From positions 503,501 through 567,500 of the forward strand of contig BSQZ01000125.1 of assembly GCA_033239005.1 (NCBI GenBank): 64,000 nt of DNA. The letters are read 5' to 3'. Source of the DNA: Lamellibrachia satsuma. Lineage: Eukaryota > Annelida > Polychaeta > Sabellida > Siboglinidae. A model generated the notes under the pieces. The model saw only the letters and a list, made by a program, of their open reading frames with translations, ran no database searches and had not been told where the DNA came from. The translations under genes were made by a program, and so were the position numbers. Below are positions 22,501 through 33,556 of the stretch, one piece after another; positions within the stretch are counted from its first letter, which is position 1; each line of letters begins with the position of its first letter.

Positions 22501-22635
22501 CTTTCTCTTTGAAACAACATTGGAACTACCAGGAAGGGCTTTTTCTTTGAAACAAACATTGGAACTACCGAGGAATGGCTTTCTCTTTGAAACAAACATT
22601 GGAACTACAGGGGAAGGGCTTTCTCTTTGGAATTC
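19510..22635. repeat. 39-40-bp minisatellite, about 78 copies, with higher-order blocks
   Basis: The unit is GGAACTACCGGGGAAGGGCT plus TTCTCTTTGAAACAAACATT. The flanking sequence CTTAAATCATCTAGTTGTGA recurs inside the array near 20630 and 20858 as well as before it near 19470. Whole blocks including flank have therefore been duplicated. It fills most of SMPD4 intron 13. Confidence 0.96.
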
Positions 22636-22789
22636 AGTCCCTATTAGTGTTAGGCTATTTTCCTGAAGACTAATTTTTTTAAGCATGCCTCCCCCCAGCT
22701 CCCCCCTAGCTCCCTGGCACATCCATCTGTTGACAACTTTTACATTGTATATTGATTTCATTTGCTTAACCATTTTTGCTGATGAGTCA

Positions 22790-22940
22790 TGGAGCATGGG
22801 AGTCATGGAGCCTGGGAGCCTGAGAGTCAGGGAGCCTGGGAGCCAGGTAGCCTGGGAGCATGGGAGTCAGGGAGCATGGGAGCCAGGGAGTCGGGGAGCA
22901 TGGGAGTCAGGGAGCCTGGGAGTCATGGAGCCAGGTAGAT
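22790..22940. repeat. GGGAGCCTGGGAGTCAGG-type G-rich repeat
   Basis: Short irregular units of about 8-16 bp rich in GGGAG. It lies just 3' of SMPD4 exon 13 on the gene strand. Confidence 0.85.
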
Positions 22941-22999
22941 GGAATTATATCAAATGAAATGTTACACACTTCCAGCCAATCAAATATGCCGTAACAAAC

Positions 23000-23163
23000 C
23001 TGTTGCCAGTGTCGTCATATGGGTCGCTGTTGTAAAAGCGAGAGGCGTTGTAGTCGACAGAGGGACCAAGGCCGAGGAACGAGGACAGTGACCAGTCAGT
23101 CTCAGACAACTTCTGACCGAAGGTCTTGGCTGTTTCCCTTGCTTGTCTCAACACCTGCAGCAG
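23000..23163 (-). CDS. SMPD4: SMPD4 exon 13
   Basis: 164 bp. It encodes LLQVLRQARETAKTFGQKL, comparable to the family LAQLITQAKHTAKSISDQ, then SSFLGLGPSVD (family SFLSWLGFSSMD) and an acidic end. The acceptor is GGTGTCTCAG; the donor AG|GTTTGT leaves two bases, which exon 14 completes. Confidence 0.93.
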
Positions 23164-23399
23164 CTGAGACACCTGGACAGACCAATGTCGTCAACAGACC
23201 AGGTCCTCAATGGACCAATGTTATCAGCAGACCAGGTCCTCAACAAACCCATGTCATCAACAGACCAGTATCATCAACAGACCAATATCATCAATAAAAT
23301 AAAACATTTATACAGTGCCATAACCCCCAAGTGTTATATGGCCCATAACGCTACGATATTTTAAATAAAACAAAAAATGTAAGACACTATAATAAAATG

Positions 23400-23625
23400 T
23401 TTGACATGGAACATTATAAATGTTTGACAGGGAACATTATAAATCTTGATGAAACAAAGGTGCACATAAAAATGTTTGACAGGGAACATTATAAATCTTG
23501 ATGAAACAAAGGTGCACATAAAAATGTTTGACAGGGAACATTATAAATCTTGATGAAACAAAGGTGCACATAAAAATGTTTGACAGGGAACATTATAAAT
23601 CCTGATGAAACAAAGGTGCACATAA
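23400..23625. repeat. 52-bp tandem repeat, about 4 copies
   Basis: The unit includes AATGTTTGACAGGGAACATT and GATGAAACAAAGGTGCACAT. A separate short array of GACCAGGTCCTCAACA words lies at about 23175-23295. Confidence 0.92.
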
Positions 23626-24389
23626 ATATGGCACTTGACAGAATTAAAGCAGTTCTGCATATTCTTGTTTGTATAAAAATGTCTTAAGAGATCACTTAAA
23701 GACAAAAATCCTATTAATGTCCCTGAAGCTAGCTGGTAGATTGTCCACCGGTGTGCTGCTGTTTTTCAACAGACCAGGTCCTCAACAATGGTCCATGATC
23801 ATTCTGTAACCAGGTCCAACAATGATCCATGATTATTCTGTAACCAGGTACTACTTAACAAAAAAAATTTCTGTGATTTTTTAATGTTGACAATATATTA
23901 AACATCAACCGACTTACAATGCAAAATCTGTCAGGTTGACATGTTTTGTTTTTCATAAAACTCCTAACATGACTCTTCAATCTTGATCAAGTTTGCAGGT
24001 AACATTTAAATAATAATCCTGCCTAGTAATCACAACATTGATACATGACCAGACAGGGATTATCAACTGACATCACATGAAAACCACCCACTTGATAAAT
24101 ACACAAGTGCAAACTTGATTGTGACCCACAAATAACATGGGGAGAGATTTCAGATTTATTGACATGAAAATTAAAGAGCAGAGCTTAATTTTACAATTAA
24201 GGGTGTCAAATTTGTTTTGGGGGAAATGTATGAGCCTTCCCCATAACAAAAGTTTCCTTCGATAAAACTATAACTTTCTGTTAAAATGTCTGCTCATTTG
24301 GAGATTATATAAGGGGGTGTGGCAGTGGTCTCAACCTCCCATCAGTCACGCTTTTTTACCCAAAAAAACGTGATAACTCCCACCCATTT
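23626..24389. other. SMPD4 intron 12, unique part
   Basis: About 760 bp of AT-rich intron with one short duplicated phrase (GATCATTCTGTAACCAGGT near 23800). No gene or RNA is recognised. Confidence 0.5.
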
Positions 24390-24812
24390 TTCTCACTTCC
24401 TGCCTCCTCCCCATTATATAGAGGTCTTGGGGAAACCTCCCACCTCCTGCCACACCCCCATTATATAGAGGTCTTGGGGAAACCTCCCACCTCCCACTTC
24501 CTGCCACCTCCCCATTATATAGAGGTCTTGGGGAAACCTCCCACCTCCCACTTCCTGCCACACCCCCTCATTATATAGAGGTCTTGGGGAAACCTCCCAC
24601 CTCCCACTTCCTGCCACCTCCCCATTATATAGAGGTCTTGGGAAACCTCCCACCTCCCACTTCCTGCCACCTCCCCATTATATAGAGGTCTTGGGGAAAC
24701 CTCCCACCTCCCACTTCCCGCCTCCTCCCCATTATATAGAGGTCTTGGGGAAACCTCCCATCTCCCACTTCCTGCCACCTCCCCATTATATAGAGGTCTT
24801 GGGGAAAGTCTA
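24390..24812. repeat. 55-bp minisatellite, about 7.5 copies
   Basis: The unit contains CATTATATAGAGGTCTTGGG and a C-rich tail of CCTCCCA words. It lies about 35 bp 3' of the exon 12 donor on the gene strand. Confidence 0.94.
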
Positions 24813-24847
24813 TTTTACATCTACACTGACAAGAGGAACTGTCTTAC

Positions 24848-25050
24848 GAGTGCCAGGGTGTTGTCGTGAAAGAGAGGCTGGTACAGGAAGCCGGGTCGCT
24901 CGAGCTCAGCGAACTGCATGGCGAGGATGGCAGTGAGCTGGGTGTGCTGCTGGTGGGCGGGGGACAAGTAGCTAGAGGGGGCGTCTCCCAGGGGTGACTG
25001 CCCGGGGGCGCGGGGGGGTTGATGGATGGGCGAGTACATCGCTTGCTCAG
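24848..25050 (-). CDS. SMPD4: SMPD4 exon 12
   Basis: 203 bp. It starts by completing a split codon (phase 1), encodes EQAMYSPIHQ (family EQLFLEPELVIPHRQ region), a Pro/Ser-rich linker, and HDNTLALV near the end (family PEARTLVLRL). The donor is CTC|GTAAGA in phase 0. The linker diverges, so the alignment in mid-exon is loose, but both ends fit. Confidence 0.9.
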
Positions 25051-26159
25051 CTGGAACACAACAACATATCAAGTAATCATATCTATTTATCAATCAATCA
25101 AGATTTATTTCCATTAAATACACATACATATATTCCAAGACAGTCCATTATATTTTTATTAGTCTTTGTTATTAATCTGTTAAGGCATAAGTCTAAAGTT
25201 GCAAAACATGATGGCACCACAGGGAATATCATAAAAGAATAACAAAGTTGCAAAACAATATAACAATATCAGGTTTATTTGTTTATATCTAAGGAATGTT
25301 TGTCCGACTGATGTCTTTGTTGCTGAGCGGTGATTCACCAGGTTTATGACGTTTTAATTTTTTATTAAGGCATATATTTTAGTATGGCATAAATTGAACA
25401 TGTTTATGCCAGACCCCTCGTTTCAAACAAAATGGCCACCATATGAAGGAATTATAGCCCCTCTAAAAAAATTACAACACCAAAAAATTAATGGATATTT
25501 TCTCATAATACTTTCACAATCATCACTGGCTTAGTTAACTCTAGAACTCATCTAGAAAAAAATCCAACATTGTGAATATTTTTTTTCTGAATTTTCAAAG
25601 TTGTGATATTCTAAAAGTAACATTTGTCAACACATTTTTTATTCACTACCCCCAAGATATTGCACAAAACAAAGAACATGCAGGTGAACGCAACAATCCC
25701 AACCAGACGAACATATAATTTTAAACTCCAGAGTGTTGTACTGTCTTGTTGCCAAAATGTCATTTCTTTTAAATGGCCATCAAACATTACATGATAGCAT
25801 TGATTACATACATGGTAGGTGCAAGCTTTATTCATGAATAAAACTAATTTAGAGGTATGCCATTGTTATAAAAGAGAACTTAATTTATATTAAACACACA
25901 TATCTATTGGAATACGGAGGAAACACATTTCTAGCTGGTGCTAGAATGATGGTGCGATTAGCCAGAGAAGGATGGTGCGATTGGCCAGAGGTGGACGGTG
26001 CGATTGGCCAGATATGGATGGTGCAATTGGCATGAGATGGATGGTGCGACTGACCAGACAGAGCGATATCACCATTTTTACCAGACTCAGACGTGTTTTA
26101 TTTGAACTATAGCCTCATGTATGAACATTATAAAAACAAAATTCAAAATGGTCAGGGAG
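25051..26159. other. SMPD4 intron 11, mostly unique
   Basis: AT-rich intron. A degenerate repeat of about 28 bp (GGATGGTGCGATTGGCCAGA) occurs about 4 times at 25947-26055. Otherwise no gene or RNA is seen. Confidence 0.55.
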
Positions 26160-26960
26160 ACTCCCAACAAATATAACAATTAGGAATAAGACAGCATGCT
26201 TCATAATGCCTAATAAAGTAGTTTTTAATGTAAGTGGGAAACCATATACGCTGTGAGTAAAACATGATAATATTTGGAGTATCGTTAACAGTCCGTATTA
26301 TATTATGTCTAACGTACTTTGTTACAAATTCATGAGTGGTTCTGGGAATAAACAGACTATTTCTTCCAAGTGTGTAGTATTGACGAATTTAAAAGTTGTG
26401 TATGTATGGGATGTGATTGAAGTATTGTGGCTTATTAATTAATTTGAAATAAAATTTTAGTTGTTGTCATCCAACTTAAGAAATTTAAGTTCTGTGTAAA
26501 TAGGATCTGTGTGAGCAGTGAATTTATTTAAAGTAATTGTTCTTATTATTCTCTTTTGGAGTTTGGCTTGATGTCCCCACACCAATATACCATAATTTAT
26601 GTTGGGAAGAATCAGAGAATTATACATTATACACCAAATATTCAAAAGTTTTTAGTTTATTTAATATTCCAATTGTTTTGATGATTTTGTTAGCTATTTT
26701 GTTTATGTGGCTCTCCCAGTTTAAGTGGATATTTATGGTGATACCTAAAAAAAATTTAAATTACCATAGTTGTGTTTATAAACTTGTCTACGTTATATTT
26801 TTCTTTATACCCACTACAGCAGTAAAACAACTTAATCACTTTCAAAACCAAACCAAACCTGTTCTTCTAATTAAGAATTTTGATGTAAAAAAAAATGTTT
26901 TTACAAACAAATGTTTTTCACACATTGATTTACATATTAAAAACATCTGACACAGAATCA
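26160..26960 (-). pseudogene. Degenerate LINE fragment (RT C-terminal region)
   Basis: On the - strand a frame at 26457-26645 contains SLILPNINYGILVWG and RIIRTITLNK, the typical post-RT block of a non-LTR retrotransposon. Downstream (about 26160-26450) the translation continues with FVTKYVRHNIIRTVNDTP- and NCYICWESP-like phrases usual at the end of such ORFs. Stops and frameshifts interrupt it. The clade is not assigned. It is inserted in the same orientation as SMPD4 within intron 11. Confidence 0.7.
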
Positions 26961-27037
26961 ACATGTAATTTAAACCTTTTTCTAACATGGGGTGAACCAG
27001 CTAACAACCCCAATTTGAGAATTCTACTTGCACCCAC

Positions 27038-27201
27038 TTTCAACGAGCATGTTGCGTAGGTTGGGCAGGTTGAAGACCTTCGCCACACGGAACAACATGT
27101 AGGCGTTCTTGGGGGCGCTCACGTCCATCCTGAAGGCCCGGTGCAGGAACTGTTGGCTCAACACCGAGTAGAAGAGCAGGTTGTCAACGACAAACTGATG
27201 C
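27038..27201 (-). CDS. SMPD4: SMPD4 exon 11
   Basis: 164 bp. It completes TGG with the previous exon and encodes HQFVVDNLLFYSVL, then FRMDVSAPKNAYMLFRVAKV; the family has FVQENLLMYTKLF and [22 protein letters not shown]. The acceptor is TTGTTGTCAG and the donor GAAA|GTGGGT in phase 1. The acceptor and the first 43 bases are copied four times in the intron just upstream on the gene strand. Confidence 0.95.
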
Positions 27202-27425
27202 CTGACAACAACAACACCAAGTAGAAGAGCAGGTTGTCAACGACAAACTGACGCCTGACAAAACAACACCAAGTAGAAGAGCAGGTTGTCAACGACAAAC
27301 TGACGCCTGACAACAACAACACCAAGTAGAAGAGCAGGTTGTCAACAACAAACTGATGCCTGACAACAACAACACAGAGTAGAAGAGCAGGTTGTCAATG
27401 ACAAACTGATGCCTGACAACAACAA
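27202..27425 (-). repeat. Four extra copies of the exon 11 acceptor and exon start
   Basis: Acceptor-plus-exon copies start (on the - strand) at about 27412, 27359, 27306 and 27254, spaced 52-53 bp, ahead of the genuine one at 27201. Each carries TGTTGTCAG followed by GCATCAGTTTGTCGTTGACA-like sequence and about 43 bases of exon. The 52-53-bp spacing is not a multiple of three, so only the genuine acceptor keeps the SMPD4 frame simply. Confidence 0.93.
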
Positions 27426-27688
27426 CCTTCTTTATAAACAACTTCTTTACAACCAACAACTGGCTTGTTTACATATACAACCTTCTTCATAAACAACAAC
27501 AACCTTGTTTTCAAACAAGAAGAAGCTTGTTTACAAAACAACATCCCTCCATATAGTGTTGGCTCCAGTTTAATGTATATTTTGTATGTTTTGTAGACAT
27601 TAGCAGTGATTATGTACACATTTGATCAGAACCTTGCATACTGTAAAGGGAAAACAATCCTATTATTTAATGTGTCATACATATATAC

Positions 27689-27731
<43 letters not shown>

Positions 27732-27762
27732 GTGGGGGTGTTCACAGTTTTCGGTGAACGGT
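27426..27762. other. SMPD4 intron 10 with AACAACCTTCTT repeats and a (TA)n tract
   Basis: Short degenerate repeats of AACAACCTTCTTTATAAAC type (about 27420-27545) and a (TA)n microsatellite at about 27680-27729. A 6-bp perfect stem GTTCAC/GTGAAC lies at about 27740-27759, just before the direct-repeat element. Confidence 0.6.
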
Positions 27763-29037
27763 GGCGTTATGGCCCCACCTTTTAGGTTACAAAAATATAT
27801 AGAGTAGGAATCTTAGCAAGTAGTGTAGTCCAGTAATGCAGTATATGCAAATAGGTTTGTGTCGAGTATTGTCGGTATTGGGTAATGTTTTAATGTGCTG
27901 GTGATGATGCCATGAATTGTATTGTGTTGTATGAATATTACTACATGTACTGTATTGCTATGTCGAAGTGTGGGCTCTGGGAGCATTGTGTCCAGGCGGC
28001 TTTGTATGAGGCTCAGCCACATGCTTGGCGCATGTTACAGGGTCCACACTTCATGCTTTTAATCGGAACAATATGCCATTAGGCATACTCTTAATAAACG
28101 TCATTTATTTGGCCTTTTCATATCCTTACACCTGGCTTGCGTCGTTGGTTGCATAAATGAGAGTATGCGACCACGGTTGCATACATGATTTTATGCTGGC
28201 AGCGGCGCGGGCAGGGCACGTGAGGGTCAATAGGTTATTATGCTAATCTAAGCCTAGGCAAAGATACCGGGATGACTGATTAAGCGCTCCCGTGACACCG
28301 CTAAACCAATCAGAGCGCGGCAGTCATTCGAATGACGCAGTTTGAAAGTAAGCAGCTTCACTCCGAATGTTTGATACATCCGGAGCAGACCTGCTTTCGC
28401 TTTACAATTTTTCGACCCACCCTCCTCCCCAATTTCTGCTGCTGAATGTTTTATTAATGTTGTGCTTGATAACATTTTGTACATTACCGGTGGAAGTGAA
28501 GTCACCACCTTCCCTATGACGCTTTCCCAGTGGACTTTGGGCTTTTCATTTGGCTATTTGCCCGTTCACATAGGGTTTTGGTGCGGAGTGGAAGATGGCT
28601 TCCCTTCCATCCTCGATGTTGGGATGGTTTATTGCTAATCAGGCGTTATGGCCCCACCTTTTAGGTTACAAAAATATATAGAGTAGGAATCTTAGCAAGT
28701 AGTGTAGTCCAGTAATGCAGTATATGCAAATAGGTTTGTGTCGAGTATTGTCGGTATTGGGTAATGTTTTAATGTGCTGGTGATGATGCCATGAATTGTA
28801 TTGTGTTGTATGAATATTACTACATGTACTGTATTGCTATGTCGAAGTGTGGGCTCTGGGAGCATTGTGTCCAGGCGGCTTTGTATGAGGCTCAGCCACA
28901 TGCTTGGCGCATGTTACAGGGTCCACACTTCATGCTTTTAATCGGAACAATATGCCATTAGGCATACTCTTAATAAACGTCATTTATTTGGCCTTTTCAT
29001 ATCCTTACACCTGGCTTGCGTCGTTGGTTGCATAAAT
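27763..29037. mobile_element. TRIM-like element with identical 396-bp terminal direct repeats
   Basis: 27763-28158 and 28642-29037 are, as far as I can read, identical over 396 bp, in the same orientation and 879 bp apart. Each holds an AATAAA hexamer (in CTTAATAAACGTC). The 483-bp interior has no long ORF and a GC-rich patch (GGCAGCGGCGCGGGCAGG) shortly after the first repeat. Both ends lie next to (TA)n tracts. The layout fits a small non-autonomous LTR-type element, but the repeats lack the usual TG...CA ends, so another tandem or terminon-like origin is possible. Confidence 0.65.
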
Positions 29038-29557
29038 ATATATATATATATATATGCGTGTGTGTATGTATGAATGTACATAAGGCCTTTAGCCAGGGAC
29101 CTGTCTGCCTGTCTTGAAGACGACCAAATGTCAGACAACAACGGGTAAAGTAAAAATAAAAGACGGGTATTTCTTTTCACAAGATGAGATTTTTTCATAA
29201 TAAAATTGTTTGAATTCCATGGATCTATAACACTATACATTTTTAACCTTGACATCGTTGCAAAATAATGATACTGCACTGCGGCTGATCTCTATTTATT
29301 GTAATCGTGTACGTCATTTGTTGGGAAACGCATTTCTATGGCCTTTCTCAGTGCCTATCCATTGTCGCTGTCATTTGAAGAAACAATCCCATGACCCGGA
29401 TGTCGTGGGGTGAGTTAAAAATGGCACCTGCCAAGTGAGAGCGAGTAAAAAGATGCGATATGTCAATGTCAAAGTTCACGACAATCGATGCCTTTTTTGT
29501 AAACGTGAATAAAAGCAGCGTTTTTGCGATTGTCCCTGAACAGTCTGTGTCAGCTTC
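29038..29557. other. SMPD4 intron 10, unique part
   Basis: Begins with a (TA)n tract, then about 480 bp without a recognised gene or RNA. Confidence 0.45.
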
Positions 29558-29712
29558 CTTGGTTACACTGGTGGAGATCCATAATGTTGATGTGCTTGGT
29601 TACGTTGGTGGAGATCCATAATGTTGATGTGCTTGGTTACGTTGGTGGAGATCCATAATGTTGATGTGCTTGGTTACGTTGGTGGAGATCCATAATGTTG
29701 ATGTGCTTGCCG
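29558..29712. repeat. 37-bp tandem repeat, about 4 copies
   Basis: The unit contains GGTGGAGATCCATAATGTTG and GATGTGCTTGGTTACGTT. Confidence 0.93.
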
Positions 29713-30303
29713 CTAGTAACCGAGACGCTACTGTTTTGTCACCCACCACTGGCACTCTGAAGTGGCCAAGCACGATCGCGATCAACTTCGAAATTGAGTG
29801 ATTTGGGCTCCGATTCACATACATAATCTGTGTGTAGACCCTGCTATCGGCTGCAGTTTCCCGGTTACTGTAAGAAAACTCAAAGGCAAACCATGAATGA
29901 TTTGGCTGTGCTCAGTCTAGCAAATTCATAATGTTTTTTGTCTAATAGGCAATACTGAATCTGGATGATTGCTGTTTTATCAAAGAAGTAATGTTTCAAT
30001 GTGTTACTTTTAAATCCAGTTGTATTACTGAGTGCTATATCTTCTATTTTTATTTGTTGTATTGCTTTACTTTTAGTGTCAAGCAGTTTATTTTGAGTGT
30101 GATTGTAATCATATTTGTTCATAATAGACGTATTTGCATGCTTTGTCTTAAGATGCTTCAAACATTACTTCCATGTTTATATACTTAAAATAAAGTTTCA
30201 AGTTACGTTTTCGTGAACCTTCATCTATTAGTACTACTGTGCTGGTGATAACGCTAACCGTCTGATGTACGTACGCACGTATGTACATGCATATATATAT
30301 ATA

Positions 30304-30339
<36 letters not shown>

Positions 30340-30499
30340 TACATCCTGAACAGGATATAGAAGAATATAATTGACTCAACTTAGAAATGTTGATAAGGCA
30401 TTATTAACTAACATGATGCCATACATATATACATATTTGTACAACATTTGGAACTCGCATCAATGCTGAAAGCTTACCAGATGACACTGCCATAGATTG
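29713..30499. other. SMPD4 intron 10, unique part with (TACA)n
   Basis: Unique AT-rich sequence with a TATA/CATA microsatellite at about 30290-30342. No gene recognised. Confidence 0.5.
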
Positions 30500-30940
30500 C
30501 ATGTTCCTATTTACTTCCCATGTACGGGCCACACCGCCAATGAATGATAGAATGTACTTCTCATGTACAGGTCACATTGCCAATGAATGGTAGAACGTAC
30601 TTCTAATGTACGGGCCACACTGCCAATGAATGATAGAATGTGCTTCCAATGTACGGGTCACACTGCCAATGAATGGTGAAATGTACTTTCCAAGTACGGG
30701 CCACACTGACAATGAATGGTAGAATGTACTTCCCATGTACAGGCCACACTGCCAATGAATGGTAGAATGTACTTCCCATGTACAGGCCACACTGCCAATG
30801 AATGGTAGAATGTACTTCCCATGTACGGGTCACACTGCCAATGAATGGTAGAATGTACTTCCTATATACAGGCCACATTGCCAATGAATGGTAGAATGTA
30901 GTTCCCATCTACGAGCCACATTGCCAATGAATGGTAGAAT
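30500..30940. repeat. 43-bp minisatellite, about 10 copies
   Basis: The unit contains GGGCCACACTGCCAATGAAT and GGTAGAATGTACTTCCCATG. It runs straight into the next array. Confidence 0.94.
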
Positions 30941-30944
30941 GATC

Positions 30945-31440
30945 AATAATGTACACATCCACGCACAATGCGTGTATTATGGTTTGTACAAATACAAGCA
31001 CAATGCTTGTACTGTGGTTTGTACACATCCATGTACAATGACTGTATTGTGGTTTGTACACAACACCTGTATTGTGGTTTGTACACATCCATATACAACA
31101 CCTGTATTGTGGTTTGTACACATCCATGCACAATGCCTGTATTGTGGTTTGTACACATCCATGTACAATGACTGTATTGTGGTTTGTACACATCCATGTA
31201 CAACACCTGTATTGTGATTTTTACACATCCACGTACAATGCCAGTATTGTGGTTTGTACACATCCATGTACAATACTTGCATTTTGGTTTGTACACATCC
31301 ATGTACAACACCTGTATTGTGGTTTGTACACATCCATGTACAACACCTGTATTGTGGTTTGTTCACACCCATATACAACACCTGTATTGTGGTTTGTACA
31401 CATCCACTTACAATGCCTGTATTGTGGTTTGTACACAGAA
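30945..31440. repeat. 35-bp minisatellite, about 14 copies, abutting the exon 10 donor
   Basis: The unit contains GTACACATCCATGTACAACA and CCTGTATTGTGGTTT. The array ends within about 6 bp of the exon 10 boundary, so intron 10 begins with it on the gene strand. Confidence 0.94.
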
Positions 31441-31445
31441 CTCAC

Positions 31446-31555
31446 CAGTTCTTGTCAATGATGCGGTCTTTGATATCAGCGACACGGTCTACGTTTGACT
31501 GTGTTGGGTCAGTGTATCGCCACGGTTGGATGAAGCTTAGCCAAGTCTCCATCAA
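31446..31555 (-). CDS. SMPD4: SMPD4 exon 10
   Basis: 110 bp. It encodes LMETWLSFIQPWRYTDPTQ, close to the family VLEMWLSYLQPWRYAPDKQ, then a spacer to DKN. It starts in phase 0 after GTGACAG and ends with two bases of TGG before GTGAGT. Confidence 0.96.
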
Positions 31556-31989
31556 CTGTCACAGTCCAAAACACAAGACTTTTAAAAATAAGTTATGAAC
31601 TTGTCAATTATTGTATATACAGCAGTCAATGAGTAATATTGTAAAAATGGTTGACTAAACAAAAAACTATGCAGCATAAAGAACAAACATTACTTTAATT
31701 GACTTGTCCAATCAGACGTACAATAACAACATTTGATCAAAACATGAACTCATCCTTGTCTTTGGTCATTAATGAAGTTTCTTTCATTTCTGTTGATAAT
31801 CAAAAGTAGAATGATAGAATAATGTGCATCTCTCCAATATTAATACTGCGTTGTAATCCAGTTTCTGTACAAGTAAAACCACCTATACAGCAAAATAATT
31901 AAAATGAATTATCTTCTCTACAAATGTATATTTTTCAGTCAACGATACAACTATACAAACCTACATTAACGTAATCTGGACAAGAAGCT
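31556..31989. other. SMPD4 intron 9, unique part
   Basis: About 430 bp of AT-rich intron with no recognised feature. Confidence 0.45.
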
Positions 31990-33435
31990 CCATTGCTGCT
32001 ATTAATTACTGCTTCATGTTTCTATTAATTACTGCTTCATGCTTCTATTAATTACTGCTTCATGCTGCTATTAATTACTGGTTCATGTTTCTATTAATTA
32101 CTGCTTCATGCTTCTATTAATTACTGCTTCATGCTGCTATTAATTACTGCTTCATGTTTCTATTAATTACTGCTTCGTGCTTCTATTAATTACTGCTTCA
32201 TGCTTCTATTAATTACTGCTTCATGCTGCTATTAATTACTGCTTCGTGCTGCTATTAATTACTGCTTCATGTTTCTATTAATTATTGCTTCGTGCTGCTA
32301 TTAATTACTGCTTCATGTTTCTATTAATTACTGCTTCATGTTTCTATTAATTACTGCTTCATGCTGCTATTAATTACTGCTTCATGTTTCTATTAATTAC
32401 TGCTTCATGTTTCTATTAATTACTGCTTCATGTTTCTATTAATTACTGCTTCATGCTGCTATAATTACGGCTTCATGTTTCTATTAATTACTGCTTCATG
32501 CTTCTAATTAATTACTGCTTCATGCTGCTATTAATTACTGCTTCATGTTTCTATTAATTACTGCTTCATGTTTCTATTAATTACTGCTTCATGCTGCTAT
32601 AATTACGGCTTCATGTTTCTATTAATTACTGCTTCATGCTTCTAATAATTACTGCTTCATGCTGCTATTAATTACTGCTTCATGCTGCTATTAATTACTG
32701 CTTCATGTTTCTATTAATTACTGCTTCATGTTTCTAATAATTACTGCTTCATGCTGCTATTAATTACTGCTTCGTGCTGCTATTAATTACTGCTTCATGC
32801 TGCTATTAATTACTGCTTCGTGCTTCTATTAATTACTGCTTCATGCTGCTATTAATTACTGCTTCGTGCTTCTATTAATTACTGCTTCATGCTGCTATTA
32901 ATTACTGCTTCATGCTGCTATTAATTACTGCTTCATGTTTCTAATAATTACTGCTTCATGCTTCTAATAATTATTGCTTCATGCTGCTATTAACTACTGC
33001 TTCATGCTGCTATTAATTACTGCTTCGTGCTGCTATTAATTACTGCTTCATGTTTCTAATAATTACTGCTTCATGCTGCTATTAATTACTGCTTCGTGCT
33101 GCTATTAATTACTGCTTCGTGCTGCTATTAATTACTGCTTCATGCTGCTATTAATTACTGCTTAATGCTGCTATTAATTACTGCTTCGTGCTGCTATTAA
33201 TTACTGCTTCGTGCTGCTATTAATTACTGCTTCGTGCTGCTATTAATTACTGCCTCGTGCTGCTATTAATTACTGCCTCGTGCTGCTATTAATTACTGCC
33301 TCGTGCTGCTATTAATTACTGCTTCGTGCTGCTATTAATTACTGCTTCGTGCTGCTATTAATTACTGCTTCGTGCTGCTATTAATTACTGCTTCGTGCTG
33401 CTATTAATTACTGCTTCGTGCTGCTATTAATTACT
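31990..33435. repeat. 23-bp minisatellite with ATTAATTA in nearly every unit, about 63 copies
   Basis: The unit is CTGCTTCATGCTGCTATTAA plus TTA. Variants differ mainly at CTGCT/TTTCT and CATG/CGTG. The array ends about 24 bp from the exon 9 donor. Most units carry the palindrome TAATTA. Confidence 0.95.
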
Positions 33436-33458
33436 GTGTGATAGAGAGAAAGTCGCAC

Positions 33459-33549
33459 CAGACGGAAGGAGGAATCGAGGGGCCATCTCTCGAAGCCGTG
33501 TCGCAGGAAGGCATACATCTTCTTCTGCAGCAGCTGGGGAATAACCCCT
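33459..33549 (-). CDS. SMPD4: SMPD4 exon 9
   Basis: 91 bp. It completes AGA from the previous exon and encodes GVIPQLLQKKMYAFLRHGF and RWPLDSSFRL; the family has AVPRFVQQKLYLFLQHCF and HWPLDASFR. The donor CTG|GTGCGA is phase 0. Confidence 0.95.
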
Positions 33550-33556
33550 CTGTGGA

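Noticed and set aside
27763..29037. The twice-occurring 69-codon - frame in the direct repeats as a gene pair
   Set aside because: It is duplicated only because the 396-bp repeats are identical; no domain or context supports coding.
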